Source: Myxococcota bacterium (lineage in GTDB: Bacteria > Myxococcota_A > Polyangia > JAAYKL01). Taken from it: 46,126 nucleotides of DNA. This document shows, one piece after another, positions 34,543-43,752 of the stretch. The notes under the pieces were generated by a model. The model ran no database searches. It was not told the DNA's origin and saw only the letters and a program-made list of their open reading frames with translations. The DNA is taken from the NCBI GenBank assembly GCA_030065855.1, contig JASJCT010000072.1:1-46126 (forward strand). Reading direction: 5' to 3'. Within the stretch, counting starts at the first letter, position 1; each line of letters starts with the position of its first letter. Position numbers and translations under genes: made by a program.

Positions 34543-35598
34543 CTATAGAATGTAGCGGTTTAGTGTCTTCTTTTTTATAAACGGCAGTCGAAGCACGTAT
34601 GGCGCCATTGCCAATGACGGACGGCCAAAGAACGCACTTGTCAACACATCGCAGGTGCGGCGATGCCGGTTGGCAATCTTGGCGATTTCCGCTGATTGAT
34701 AACCGGGTGTCATGATTTCTTTGGCCACTTCCCTGCCGGAAATAAGTGCCTGCGCTATTCCCTCTCCTGTCAGGGGAGAGGCGAGCCCTGCTGCGTCGCC
34801 TGCTAAAAACACCCTACCAAAGCGATAGCCCATATAACCACAGCCGATGGTGCCGGCCTGGGTAGGTCCACTATTCAGGTGTAACTTGAACTTGGCGAGC
34901 AGGGCGAGAAATGCCGCTTTTACCCCCACCTTCTGGGTCGCTTGCATCAATGCCCCACACCCCAGGCGAAGCTCATCCTGATACGGAAACGCCCAGGCAT
35001 AGCCCAATCCAGGAAGGCTCAATGGGAACCATATGGTGGGCCGCACCACATCGAGGCCACAGCGCCTGGCGAGTGCGGTGTTCAGGCGCATTTGCCAGGC
35101 ATGCATTGTCAACCCTGGCCTGAGCCCTAGCAGCTGTCGCGTGCGCGAGACAGCGCCGTCCGCACCCACGAGCCAACCGAATCGCCGCTGCCCATGATTG
35201 GTGATGATGTAGCCATTCCCAATGCGCACAAGCCTCTCATCGAGGCAAACATCTGCGGTGATCGCCCGAAGGTTGGCGATGCGGTCCGCGATCCATGCGG
35301 CGCGGTCGACTGTCACCAGCAAGGGCGCCCCGTTGTGGCGTATGGCGGTTCTGCCAATGTCGCTGTGCACGGCGATACTGTCGAATGCGGTCGCATAATC
35401 TGGCAGGGACGCCGGGTCTAACCCTGCCCTCAGCCAAGCTGTTTGTGTCAATCCACCTGCGCAGGCCTTGTTCCCGGGCCGGGCATGCCGGTCGATGAGT
35501 AAAACGTCAGCCCCTGCCCGGGCCAGGGTTTCGGCTGCGGCAATGCCGGCTGGGCCAGCACCAACAACCACAATATCGATGTTTTTCCTTTTATTCAT
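34543..35598 (-). CDS. geranylgeranyl-reductase-family FAD oxidoreductase
   Basis: A 351-residue flavoprotein. The N-terminal dinucleotide fold has GAGPAG with the acidic residue at the end of strand 2 (LLIDRHARPG), an ACAGGLT stretch typical of the family near residue 47, the substrate-channel motif GYAWAFP, and the second FAD motif GDAAGLASPLTGEGI. Members saturate isoprenoid chains of archaeal lipids, chlorophyll or menaquinone, or act on other polyprenyl groups. A quinone side-chain reductase is plausible here but not proven. It is divergent from the small membrane protein across 43 bp. Confidence 0.88.
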   Translation of the reverse strand: MNKRKNIDIVVVGAGPAGIAAAETLARAGADVLLIDRHARPGNKACAGGLTQTAWLRAGLDPASLPDYATAFDSIAVHSDIGRTAIRHNGAPLLVTVDRAAWIADRIANLRAITADVCLDERLVRIGNGYIITNHGQRRFGWLVGADGAVSRTRQLLGLRPGLTMHAWQMRLNTALARRCGLDVVRPTIWFPLSLPGLGYAWAFPYQDELRLGCGALMQATQKVGVKAAFLALLAKFKLHLNSGPTQAGTIGCGYMGYRFGRVFLAGDAAGLASPLTGEGIAQALISGREVAKEIMTPGYQSAEIAKIANRHRRTCDVLTSAFFGRPSLAMAPYVLRLPFIKKKTLNRYIL

Positions 35599-35641
35599 TT
35601 GAGGTCATTGCCTCGCACGTTCATAGCCGTTACGATAACGT

Positions 35642-35971
35642 ATGATATCCCAGGCCCCTCATCCTGAACAGCTCCGTTCAGACTTAACAAAATTAATAAA
35701 CAAACATCGCAGGACGCGGACCTGGTTTTGGCGCACCGGTACAGCGTCTTTGGTAAGCGCGGGGCTTTGGATTGTTATCTACACCATCGCCTCCAAAGAG
35801 GCGGGTGTTAAGGAAACACTGGCCATCATCGTAGGCGCAATCTTAATGTGGATTTTATTTCTATGGGCGTTTTTCCTGCTGCGCAAACTCAATCGCCTGA
35901 CTGCCCAAGTGCGCCGCATGGAAAAGCAGCTCATCGACGTCCTCATCGCCAAAGACAGCCGATCCGACTAA
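35642..35971 (+). CDS. small two-helix membrane protein, unknown
   Basis: A 109-residue protein with a basic N-terminal amphipathic stretch, two hydrophobic segments (about residues 33-50 and 59-80) and a C-terminal Lys/Arg-rich helix that may be coiled. Its TAA stop is exactly the target-site triplet of the inserted element that follows, so the reading frame ends at the insertion point. No family recognised. No ribosome-binding site is obvious before the ATG. Confidence 0.6.
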   Translation: MISQAPHPEQLRSDLTKLINKHRRTRTWFWRTGTASLVSAGLWIVIYTIASKEAGVKETLAIIVGAILMWILFLWAFFLLRKLNRLTAQVRRMEKQLIDVLIAKDSRSD

Positions 35972-36151
35972 GGACTCACGCAAAAATAACTTCCCATTTC
36001 CGTATCCCATCTGCACGCCGTCTTCGGCGGTTGCTCAATCGCAAAATCCTCGACGTAGCGCTGCTACGCCTGCGGTTTGGCTCAATCGCACCCACCAAAT
36101 CCGACGCACATCTGGGCCCGAAAATCTGGGAAGTTATTTTTGCGTGAGTCC
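35972..36151. mobile_element. 180-bp MITE-like element with 25-bp terminal inverted repeats
   Basis: The ends are perfect inverted repeats (25 bp, starting GGACTCACGC; left 35972-35996, right 36127-36151) and continue as imperfect complement for another 30 bp. The flanks are a TAA direct repeat (35969-35971 and 36152-36154), a 3-bp target duplication of the TNA type found with IS1031-like IS5 elements. The middle has a small hairpin (36054-36068) and no coding frame. It must be moved by a transposase from elsewhere. Confidence 0.85.
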
Positions 36152-37821
36152 TAATACGTAAAACTGGACCCTCCGATAAATTCTCTGAGCAGTGATGTCT
36201 GGGGCACATCTCCGGGCAGAATCGGGACGAACATGGCCAGGAACATGCGCAGGCGGTAGGCCTCGGCAAAGGTCGGGTGGGTTTGGGGAACCTCCAGCAA
36301 ATAGCGTTCGGCAAATACCTTGAGCACGGAAAATTCATAGATAAGAGAGGTGTCAAAGATAATATCGGCTGACTCTTGAAACGGGAATATGTGCCGACGC
36401 TCCCCTTGGCGAACCGAAGACCAGGATCGAATCGTATCTGAAGCGAGGTAGCCGCGGTAGTGCCTATCCCGGACAATGCGTCGTATCAGTCGCGTATCTG
36501 AGGTATTTAACCGATTGTGTTCATCTATTGCCAACGGGTTGAGTGCGTTAACGTAGATGCGATATTTTTCTTCTGCCAACACCGCTGGGGTGAGTGCGTC
36601 GTTTAGGCCGTGAATGCCTTCAATAATCAGCACGTTGTCGGGGCCAAAGGTGATTGGCGTCCATTTCCTCTTGGGTGCCCGACGCCCACGGTTGAAATCG
36701 TATTTGGGCGTCAGCACGCGCTTTCCATTGAGAATGTGTCGAAGGTGGTCGTTGAATAGCTCGAGGTCGATTGCCTGAAGGGCTTCGAAATCGTATTCCC
36801 CATTGGGGTGCCTCGGGGTCTTTTCCCTGTCCACGTAATAGTTGTCGAGGGAAATCGACACTGGTTTTAGGCCATTGACCATGAGTTGGATCGAAAGGCG
36901 CTTGGTAAACGTGGTCTTACCTGCTGCTGACGGCCCTGCGATAAGTACCAACCGGCGTCGAGGGGATTTCGATATCTCATCTGCGATATTGGACAGCTTT
37001 TTTTCGTGCAGCCCTTCTGCGACCTTGATCACTTCCCGGATCGATCCGTCGATGCAATTTGCATTGAGATCCCCCACATGGGCCACGCCCATCAGCCCAG
37101 ACCAGTGTCGAGATTCCTTTAGTACGCGATAGAGCTTGGGCTGTGGCGTGTCGTTTCTCTTTATGGCTGGATTGCTCGGGGCTGGAAACTGGAGCACAAA
37201 ATCCTGTTTCAAGGGCAGCAACTGAAATCTATCGAAATAGCCAGTGTGGGGCGCCACTGGCCCGAATGCAAAATCGACAAAGTTCCCAACACTCGTGATA
37301 CCCACGTGCCCATAGGGCCATGTGGTCAGGATCTTGTGCTTAACTGGGGATCCCTTATTGGCAAATATTCGCCTGGCCTCTTCCACCGAGACCCGACAAA
37401 ATCGGAACCTGCGTTTGAGGGCAGCCAGCTGTATTAAGTCCCGGGATATGGTTGCTAAAAACCCGTCGTCTACCTCAACCCCTGCCACTTCAAAGTAATA
37501 TCCTTCGGAAATGGCCTGACCCACGCGAATGTGGCAGTTGGGGTAACGCTTGTAAAAAACTTCATACAGCATCAACGTGAGATGCCGCCTGTAAATGCGC
37601 GCACCAGCCGCAGAATCGTAGCCAATGGGCACGATGGTGCCGGAACGGACAATTTTGGCGTGTAGGGAAACCACGCGGTTGTTCATGACTGCGGCAAAAA
37701 TCGAGTCATCTCCGTCGGTTGGGTACTGTTCTAGAAAGTCGACGATGGTGGTGCCGCGAACCACCTCCATCACTGCATCTCGATACTGAATGCGCGCGGG
37801 TTTGTCAGTTTTTTCTATCAT
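36151..37821 (-). CDS. uridine-kinase-like nucleoside kinase with threonyl-tRNA-synthetase-like N-terminus
   Basis: A 556-residue two-part enzyme. Residues 1 to about 240 resemble the TGS and second additional domain of threonyl-tRNA synthetase (SEGYYFEV). The kinase domain then shows P-loop GPSAAGKTTF, the LDNYYVDREKTPRHPNGEYDFE substrate region and FDTSL. Such proteins are annotated as nucleoside/uridine kinases, but their in vivo substrate is unclear. The start was set at ATG 37821, with AGGG 6 bases upstream. The end, LLREFIGGSSFTY, is the expected family terminus, so the gene is whole, although its stop codon is formed at the MITE border. Confidence 0.85.
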   Translation of the reverse strand: MIEKTDKPARIQYRDAVMEVVRGTTIVDFLEQYPTDGDDSIFAAVMNNRVVSLHAKIVRSGTIVPIGYDSAAGARIYRRHLTLMLYEVFYKRYPNCHIRVGQAISEGYYFEVAGVEVDDGFLATISRDLIQLAALKRRFRFCRVSVEEARRIFANKGSPVKHKILTTWPYGHVGITSVGNFVDFAFGPVAPHTGYFDRFQLLPLKQDFVLQFPAPSNPAIKRNDTPQPKLYRVLKESRHWSGLMGVAHVGDLNANCIDGSIREVIKVAEGLHEKKLSNIADEISKSPRRRLVLIAGPSAAGKTTFTKRLSIQLMVNGLKPVSISLDNYYVDREKTPRHPNGEYDFEALQAIDLELFNDHLRHILNGKRVLTPKYDFNRGRRAPKRKWTPITFGPDNVLIIEGIHGLNDALTPAVLAEEKYRIYVNALNPLAIDEHNRLNTSDTRLIRRIVRDRHYRGYLASDTIRSWSSVRQGERRHIFPFQESADIIFDTSLIYEFSVLKVFAERYLLEVPQTHPTFAEAYRLRMFLAMFVPILPGDVPQTSLLREFIGGSSFTY

Positions 37822-37874
37822 ATTTTTCCCTTGACACATTGGGGTGCGAAAATCGTCACGCACTTAGATAATAT

Positions 37875-37880
37875 ATTATA
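37875..37880 (-). promoter_or_regulatory. candidate -10 box for the nucleoside kinase
   Basis: A perfect TATAAT on the minus strand, 54 bp before the start. The -35 region is not convincing. The same A/T block also reads TATAAT on the plus strand. Confidence 0.3.
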
Positions 37881-38074
37881 ATCATTTACGATTTTTTACT
37901 CCGAGCAATGGCCGTATGCCCATCGCACCAGATATTTTGAGCGATCTTTTTCGCAGGTGCAATGGTGGATACATACCGTAAACATCTACTAACTGACCAA
38001 TAATTAAACAGAAAATGAGTTCTAGGTAGAGTTGGTCGGTGTTTTGCATAGTACTCGGGTTAGGAGAAACGAAA

Positions 38075-38254
38075 ATGTGGCTACAGCGAGTAATTTTCAA
38101 TATGCAGGCGAGACTTCTGAACAAGGAGCGGCCTCGGGTGCGTACCCACGTGTCCGGGCGTACTGCTTCGAAGCGTCGCCGTCAAAAAGAGCGCATCCAA
38201 CTGGTCCAGGAACGGTTGCTCGACCTGGATCGCCGAATGGAAGCCCTCCTCTAA
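38075..38254 (+). CDS. small basic protein, unknown
   Basis: A 59-residue strongly basic protein with a probable helical C-terminal half (RQKERIQLVQERLLDLDRRM). AGGAG stands 8 bases before ATG 38075, which supports it being a gene; a longer frame from 38039 has no such signal. Basic, short and close to infA, it could be RNA- or ribosome-associated, but nothing specific supports that. Confidence 0.5.
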   Translation: MWLQRVIFNMQARLLNKERPRVRTHVSGRTASKRRRQKERIQLVQERLLDLDRRMEALL

Positions 38255-38431
38255 ATCCTACCTAGATTAAGAGAAAACATTCATTAAAATCCGTGCAGAG
38301 TGTCTGTCTTTCTCGTTAGATCGAAGAAAATCTGCAGCTGGTGTGGCGAATAATCGAATCGCTTATTGACCCATTCCCAAAAAGAGCATACGTTTTCCGT
38401 CCGAAAACCAGTTTCTTGCTGAGAAAGGGCG

Positions 38432-38650
38432 ATGCCGAGAACGGATCATATTGAATTGGATGGGGTTGTAGAAGAGGTCCTGGCCGGAGGCATGTTTCGC
38501 GTGCGTCTGGATTCGGGTCTCGTGGTGCTCGCCCACTTGGCCGGTAAGATGCGCAAATTCCGAATCCGGATCGTACTGGGCGACCACGTTAGGGTGGCAG
38601 TCTCGCCGTACGATCCCTCGCGGGGCCGGATCATCTACCGCATTAAGTAG
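38432..38650 (+). CDS. infA: translation initiation factor IF-1
   Basis: A 72-residue S1/OB-fold protein that binds the ribosomal A site during initiation. It has the typical order: IELDGVVEEVLAGGMFRVRLDSG, VLAHLAGKMRKFRIRI, LGDHVRVAVSPYDPSRGRIIYR. The start MPRTDHIE is preceded by AAAGGG. The N-terminus and PRTDHIELDG are slightly unlike the usual AKEDVIE form, which may mean a second, divergent IF-1 copy. tRNA-Cys follows 66 bp later. Confidence 0.94.
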   Translation: MPRTDHIELDGVVEEVLAGGMFRVRLDSGLVVLAHLAGKMRKFRIRIVLGDHVRVAVSPYDPSRGRIIYRIK

Positions 38651-38716
38651 CAATTTTGTTCAGAGCTCGCCTCGTGAATTGACTTCTTAAAGTGAGGTGG
38701 TAGGATGCATCCCCTC

Positions 38717-38787
38717 GGCGCCGTCGCCAAGCGGTAAGGCAGAGGTCTGCAAAACCTCTATCACCGGTTCGAATCCGGTCGGCGCCT
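38717..38787 (+). tRNA. tRNA-Cys (GCA)
   Basis: A 71-nt cloverleaf, acceptor GGCGCCG/CGGCGCC, anticodon loop CTGCAAA giving GCA, T-loop TTCGAAT, discriminator T as required for cysteine. CCA not encoded. Confidence 0.95.
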
Positions 38788-38810
38788 CGAATGACCCGTG
38801 CAAAAGCGAT

Positions 38811-41800
38811 ATGGCCCACGTCGAGGACGAATACCAGCCAGCGATAATTGATCACCGCGGATTAGCAATTTCTAAAGCCATCCTCGCAGGGCTGCTTGCC
38901 GGAGGTGTGGCAGCCATTCTCGATCTGCGCCAGGCCATCTGGGGCCTTGACAGTGGTTTTGAAAAGCTACTGCTGTGCCTGCAAGCCGTGGGTCGATTGG
39001 GTCTTGCCGGGATGCTCATCAGCACAGCTGTGGTTTGCCTGGCCCTTATGGGACGAAGACTGGCGCCGCTCATCAAACAGAGCGAGACGTCAATGGCCAC
39101 GACCGCCATCACATCGGTGGCAGCTATCGGACTGATTGCCCTTGCTTACCACCTGTTTCAAGGGGGCCGCATGCGCCTGTTACCCGGGCGCTTTGTCCTC
39201 ATTGGGATAACAGCTGCGGTGTTCGTTATCGTTTTTTGGTTACTCACGCGAGCCATCCTCAGGGTTGTTCAGGCAGCCGATCGGGGAAGGCTGACGCGGG
39301 GTTGGGTTATCATCATCTGTACTGTGCTCATCTCAGCAGCACTTGGGGCTCGATGGTGCGATGCCCATTTGTTTCGACGGCTCTATCTCTATCTCCATAC
39401 CACCCTCGGGGCCGTTACCCTGGGTGGGTTTGCCATGGCCTTTCGCATTTTGTTGGCCCGTGGCACAGAGACCGTGCGATTTCGAAAATGGGGGGGGCTC
39501 ATTGCCGGTGGCGTTGTGGTTCTCTATGTGGGAGCCGCCGCCACATTTGACCTGCGCCAGACAGTGCGCGCAGCTGCATACAACCACACTGCAACGTTGG
39601 CAGACGTGCTTCGGGTCACAGCGCGCCCGATCCGGCCTGGCATGCGACCCAAGCCATCGACTCCCCCCATTACGTTACAGCGGGAGCTGAGGCGCCGCGT
39701 TCTCCCTGCCGAAAATGGGCAATGGCCTGCATTTCCAGACGCACATGTGGTGCTTATCACCATCGACGCACTCCGCGCAGACCGGATGGGGGTCTATGGA
39801 CATCGGCATCGAGATCTCACGCCTAACCTGGATCAGTGGGCACGTGAAAAAGGCGTGGTGTTTGAAAGGGCGTACACGACCGCGCCCCACAGTTCGTACG
39901 CAATTTCCGCACTGCACGCCTCAAGGTACATCTACGACGAGGCCATGCTGAACAGGGACATTCAATACCCCACCCTGGCTGATGCGTTTAACGCGCGCTC
40001 CTACGAAACCGCAGCCCACTACACCAAGGGCATATTTTTTACTGAAGGAAACAAGGTGGGTCATTACCGGCGCTCAAAGTTTGGCTTTGGCAAGGTCACC
40101 CACGGCAATTTACCACCTGAGGACCTAACAGATGAGATGATAGGTGTCATTGATCGTGTCGTCACCATTGGTGAGCCCCCGACGTTTCTATGGGTACACT
40201 ACTTCAATTTACATGAACCATACGAATCGACTCGATACGGTGTGTCTCCAACCGACCGATACGACGGGGAGATACGAGACGCTGACGAAGCAGTTATCCG
40301 CCTGATCCGACATATCGAAGCGACGTTACAGCGCAATGCTATTGTTGTCATCACAGCAGATCACGGCGAAGAGTTCGAAGATCACGGTGGATGCTATCAC
40401 GGATCCTCCCTGTACGACGAGCAAGTGCGCGTGCCGTTCATCATTGCTGTTCCCGGTATTGCCCCCAAGCGGGTTCGCGCCCCAATCTCGGTTGCAGCGG
40501 CTGCCCCGACAGTGCTGCACCTCGTGGATATTACCCCGCCACCTACGATGCTGGGTCAGGACCTCAGACCTGGGATTTTTGGCGGAGACGAAAAACACAT
40601 GGCCCAGCCGGTATTTGCCTCTGTGATGCACCATCACCTGGTGCTGGATTGGCCCTGGAAGCTCATTGCAGATCCCTCCCAGGAGATTTACGAGCTCTAC
40701 AACCTGGCAACAGATCCCAAAGAGCGGGCCAATCGATTTGATCGGGAAAAATCAGTGGCAAAAAACCTGCTTCAAACCCTCTATGCCTGGCTGGACACCA
40801 TTGGCCAAGGAGAGGACGATGCGCGCACAGCACTCAACTTGGGCCAGATGCACGATCCCCGGTCTGTTCCCAGGTTAAAACAGGTAGCTGAGAACAATGG
40901 CGCGCCAGCCAAAGAGCGGGTCCAGGCCATTCGACTATTGGGTGAGATGCGCATCAAGAGTGCCAAGCCCTTGTTGCGGACACTCCTTTCAGATGCGAGC
41001 GAAGCGGTGGCCTTGGCCGCTGCCCTTACCTTGGGGGAGGTCGGGGATATGTCCGGGCTGGATCTGGTTTACGATGCCCTGTTCGATATCGACCCCGAAC
41101 TGAGGGACCGAGCCGGCCTCATTCTTGGACAGCACAGAGATCGGGCAGCCACACCAGCATTGGTAGAAGCCCTTGGTAGAGATGATGTGGGCGTACGGGA
41201 AAAGGCGATTCGCGCGCTGGGCCGGCTTCAGGATAAGACTGCAGTGCCCCACTTGCTCGAAGCGCTCGTCGAAGAGCGCACCAGATACTTGGTGGTACTG
41301 GCCTTGGGAAAGATAGGAGATGCGCGGGCCTACGACGCCCTAATAGATGTCCTCGACCACGACCGATTTCAAGACGTCCGAGGATATGCCGTTGTTGCCC
41401 TGGGCTGGCTCGGACTGGAAAAGGCCATTCCCAGGCTCATTCGAGTACTCCGAGACGAACCTGAAATCAAATGGACTGCCGAATCCCTGGTGCGCTTGGG
41501 AGCTGTGGGGGAGGCACCCCTTTTTGGTACCGATGTAGCCCAGGGAATGGGGTCTACACTTTCAGGCTTTACTACCTGCAAGGAGAAACCGCCATTTGTA
41601 GACGGTGCATTCCTCAATCGGACCGCCTGTCGAACAGCGGGCAATTCAGCAACCCTGAGATTTTTTGCCTTTGCACCAAATGGTGCCACGGTGATTCTCC
41701 GAGCGCGCCACTTGCTCAAAGACAATCGAAAGACACCATTGCTGACCATCCGGGTCGATGGTGCCCAGGTGGGCAAGGCACCACTGTTAGGAAAATTTCA

Positions 41801-41918
41801 AGAGGTCCGCTTGCAAACCAACGGCAATATCTGGACCGAGGGCAAGCACGTCATTTCCCTTCACCTGGATCGCAATGGCCCGTTTGAGCTCGACCACTTC
41901 CTGGTGCTAGCCAATTAG
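38811..41918 (+). CDS. membrane sulfatase/alkaline-phosphatase-fold protein with HEAT repeats
   Basis: A 1035-residue protein; the start was placed after the tRNA, at ATG 38811. About six membrane helices fill residues 25-275. The alkaline-phosphatase-superfamily domain (about 309-640) has the metal Asp pair in VVLITIDALRADRMGVYG and the ADHGEEFEDHGG and HGSSLYDEQVRVPFI motifs. The nucleophile region is TTAPHSSYAI: no CxPxR sulfatase motif, so a formylglycine sulfatase is unlikely and a Ser/Thr-nucleophile phosphotransferase or phosphodiesterase is more plausible. Residues about 685-900 are HEAT-like helical repeats, followed by a beta-rich C-terminal domain. This fusion of a membrane hydrolase with HEAT repeats is unusual. 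Substrate unknown. Confidence 0.82.
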   Translation: MAHVEDEYQPAIIDHRGLAISKAILAGLLAGGVAAILDLRQAIWGLDSGFEKLLLCLQAVGRLGLAGMLISTAVVCLALMGRRLAPLIKQSETSMATTAITSVAAIGLIALAYHLFQGGRMRLLPGRFVLIGITAAVFVIVFWLLTRAILRVVQAADRGRLTRGWVIIICTVLISAALGARWCDAHLFRRLYLYLHTTLGAVTLGGFAMAFRILLARGTETVRFRKWGGLIAGGVVVLYVGAAATFDLRQTVRAAAYNHTATLADVLRVTARPIRPGMRPKPSTPPITLQRELRRRVLPAENGQWPAFPDAHVVLITIDALRADRMGVYGHRHRDLTPNLDQWAREKGVVFERAYTTAPHSSYAISALHASRYIYDEAMLNRDIQYPTLADAFNARSYETAAHYTKGIFFTEGNKVGHYRRSKFGFGKVTHGNLPPEDLTDEMIGVIDRVVTIGEPPTFLWVHYFNLHEPYESTRYGVSPTDRYDGEIRDADEAVIRLIRHIEATLQRNAIVVITADHGEEFEDHGGCYHGSSLYDEQVRVPFIIAVPGIAPKRVRAPISVAAAAPTVLHLVDITPPPTMLGQDLRPGIFGGDEKHMAQPVFASVMHHHLVLDWPWKLIADPSQEIYELYNLATDPKERANRFDREKSVAKNLLQTLYAWLDTIGQGEDDARTALNLGQMHDPRSVPRLKQVAENNGAPAKERVQAIRLLGEMRIKSAKPLLRTLLSDASEAVALAAALTLGEVGDMSGLDLVYDALFDIDPELRDRAGLILGQHRDRAATPALVEALGRDDVGVREKAIRALGRLQDKTAVPHLLEALVEERTRYLVVLALGKIGDARAYDALIDVLDHDRFQDVRGYAVVALGWLGLEKAIPRLIRVLRDEPEIKWTAESLVRLGAVGEAPLFGTDVAQGMGSTLSGFTTCKEKPPFVDGAFLNRTACRTAGNSATLRFFAFAPNGATVILRARHLLKDNRKTPLLTIRVDGAQVGKAPLLGKFQEVRLQTNGNIWTEGKHVISLHLDRNGPFELDHFLVLAN

Positions 41919-42034
41919 AAATTTAAAAGAATGAACATTTTCTGGTATGTTTCGTCTAAGCTAGATGGAGAAGTAGGTAGTATTGCAACCGTGGCGATTG
42001 CCAGTGTCGCGGACGAACCCAAGGAGGATAGACA

Positions 42035-43300
42035 ATGCGTGCGCTAATGGTCGGCATCGGGGTACTGTTGGTCGTTTCAGTTACCAATGCTGCAGAGACG
42101 AACCCATTGGATGATTTGACGGCGAGCGTGAACAACGACGCCGCGTCCTTGGTTGCCCTCGGGGACTTGCAAGTTGCGGCGATGCGCCTTGATGCCGCTA
42201 AAAGGACCTATAAAAAGGCCCTTAGACTGGACCGAAAGTCAGGAGAGGCCCAATTCGGTCTCGCGCGGATCCAGATGGCCAAAGACCAGTTTAAAACCGC
42301 CAAACGCGCGTGCCTCAAAATTGAGCGGAAGTTCAAAAAGAAGAGTGTGGGCGATGTTTGCTCGGGGCAGTTTTGGCTTGGTAACGGCCGGTCAGCTCGG
42401 GCAGTGGAAGCATTTGACAAGGCCCTCCAAAAAGGGGATGTGGCGCGGGGTAAGACCGGCATGGGCGATGCCTTGAGGATCCAAGGGAAATACAAGGAAG
42501 CCATTGCGACCTACGATGAAGCCATTGCCGCTGGTGCTGGATACCTGGCCCTTTTAGGTCGCGGTCTCACCTACGAGATGATGGGAAACAAGTCCGACGC
42601 CCTGAAAGCACTTAAAAAAGCGGTCGACAGCCAGCCCGCGTCGTGCCTCGCCCACTACCACTACGGCCGATTGCAGACGCCTGGGGAGACGGGCATTCGC
42701 CATCTGAAAACAGCGCTTGCCATGCGACCGAAATGGACCGAGGCTTCCATCGCCCTGGGAGACGTGTATCTGACAATGGGCAACGCAGCAGGAGCAGCCG
42801 AGGCATTCCAAAATGCGACGTTAGGCAAGACCGCCCGTGGCGCAGCGTTTTACGGCTTGGGACGGTCCCTACATCTTTTGGGTAGGACAAAGGAAGCAGC
42901 GGCAGCACTGAAACAAGCCATCGACCTCATCCCCAATTACGCAGATGCCTATCTCCTCGTGGCAGACATCCAGTACGCTGCTGGGGATGAACCAGCCGCG
43001 GTGGATGCCCTTGAAAAGGCGCGCGCTGCTGCCCCTGGCGATGTTAGCGTGTACCTCCACTCCGGTGAAATGCTCTTTAAGCTCGGTCGCCACACAAATG
43101 CCCGATCCTTTCTGGGTCAAGCGATTTCCATGAACCCCGAGCTATCTAAGGCCCATGCGCTGCTGGGCCAAATCGCCTGTGACCGGCGGCTGTACGATGC
43201 TGGAAGGACCCATTTTCAAAAAGCCCTTGACGGCGATCTGGTAGGCGTGGATGCAAAAAAGATAAGATCACAACAAGGCGCCTGCAAACCAAAGAAATAA
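42035..43300 (+). CDS. secreted TPR-repeat protein
   Basis: A 421-residue protein with a signal peptide (about residues 1-20, MRALMVGIGVLLVVSVTNAA). At least eight 34-residue helical repeats follow, with the TPR pattern (for example ALVALGDLQVAAMRLDAAKRTYKKALRLD and later units). AAGGAGG stands 7 bases before the ATG. Probably a periplasmic or outer-membrane scaffold; no partner can be named. It lies 116 bp behind the sulfatase-fold gene and could be its accessory factor. Confidence 0.85.
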   Translation: MRALMVGIGVLLVVSVTNAAETNPLDDLTASVNNDAASLVALGDLQVAAMRLDAAKRTYKKALRLDRKSGEAQFGLARIQMAKDQFKTAKRACLKIERKFKKKSVGDVCSGQFWLGNGRSARAVEAFDKALQKGDVARGKTGMGDALRIQGKYKEAIATYDEAIAAGAGYLALLGRGLTYEMMGNKSDALKALKKAVDSQPASCLAHYHYGRLQTPGETGIRHLKTALAMRPKWTEASIALGDVYLTMGNAAGAAEAFQNATLGKTARGAAFYGLGRSLHLLGRTKEAAAALKQAIDLIPNYADAYLLVADIQYAAGDEPAAVDALEKARAAAPGDVSVYLHSGEMLFKLGRHTNARSFLGQAISMNPELSKAHALLGQIACDRRLYDAGRTHFQKALDGDLVGVDAKKIRSQQGACKPKK

Positions 43301-43305
43301 AATAG

Positions 43306-43752
43306 GTGAAAACCGCTCCTGACCAAGCGCGCATCCATGTGGTGACCGCGTTTCTGACCCGTGAGGGAAAAGTACTTGTCCTAAAGCGCTCGTCTCGGGT
43401 TGGGACCTATCAGGGCTACTTAGCCGGCGTCTCTGGATACTTGGAAACAACAGAGCCGGTGGAGCAAGCGCACATAGAGTTGCGGGAGGAGCTCGGCCTC
43501 GAAGGAGCGGCCATCCAGCTCGAGGCAATCGGCGACCCCATTGACGTATCAGACGAGCAGACCCAGCGCTTTTGGACCGTGCACCCATTTCGGTTTTCCC
43601 TTGCAAAGGACGCAATACCGCGCCTCGATTGGGAGCACGTTGAAATGCGGTGGGTGTTGCCCGATGATCTGCAGCATCTGCAAACCGTCCCGGGGCTATG
43701 GCAGGCGTGGTGCAGGGTTTCACCGGAGATGGCAGCGGGCGCGTCATCGTGA
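43306..43752 (+). CDS. NUDIX hydrolase
   Basis: A 148-residue NUDIX-fold pyrophosphohydrolase of nucleoside-diphosphate derivatives. The Nudix box runs from Gly53 onward (GYLETTEPVEQAHIELREEL), matching GX5EX7-x-E-x-x-E-E-x-G-x except that the position of the conserved Arg holds Ile. That change may alter activity. The GTG start is 5 bp past the TPR stop, with a poor ribosome-binding site. It overlaps the eIF2B-like gene by 4 bp (GTGA), so the two are surely co-translated. Confidence 0.85.
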   Translation: MKTAPDQARIHVVTAFLTREGKVLVLKRSSRVGTYQGYLAGVSGYLETTEPVEQAHIELREELGLEGAAIQLEAIGDPIDVSDEQTQRFWTVHPFRFSLAKDAIPRLDWEHVEMRWVLPDDLQHLQTVPGLWQAWCRVSPEMAAGASS

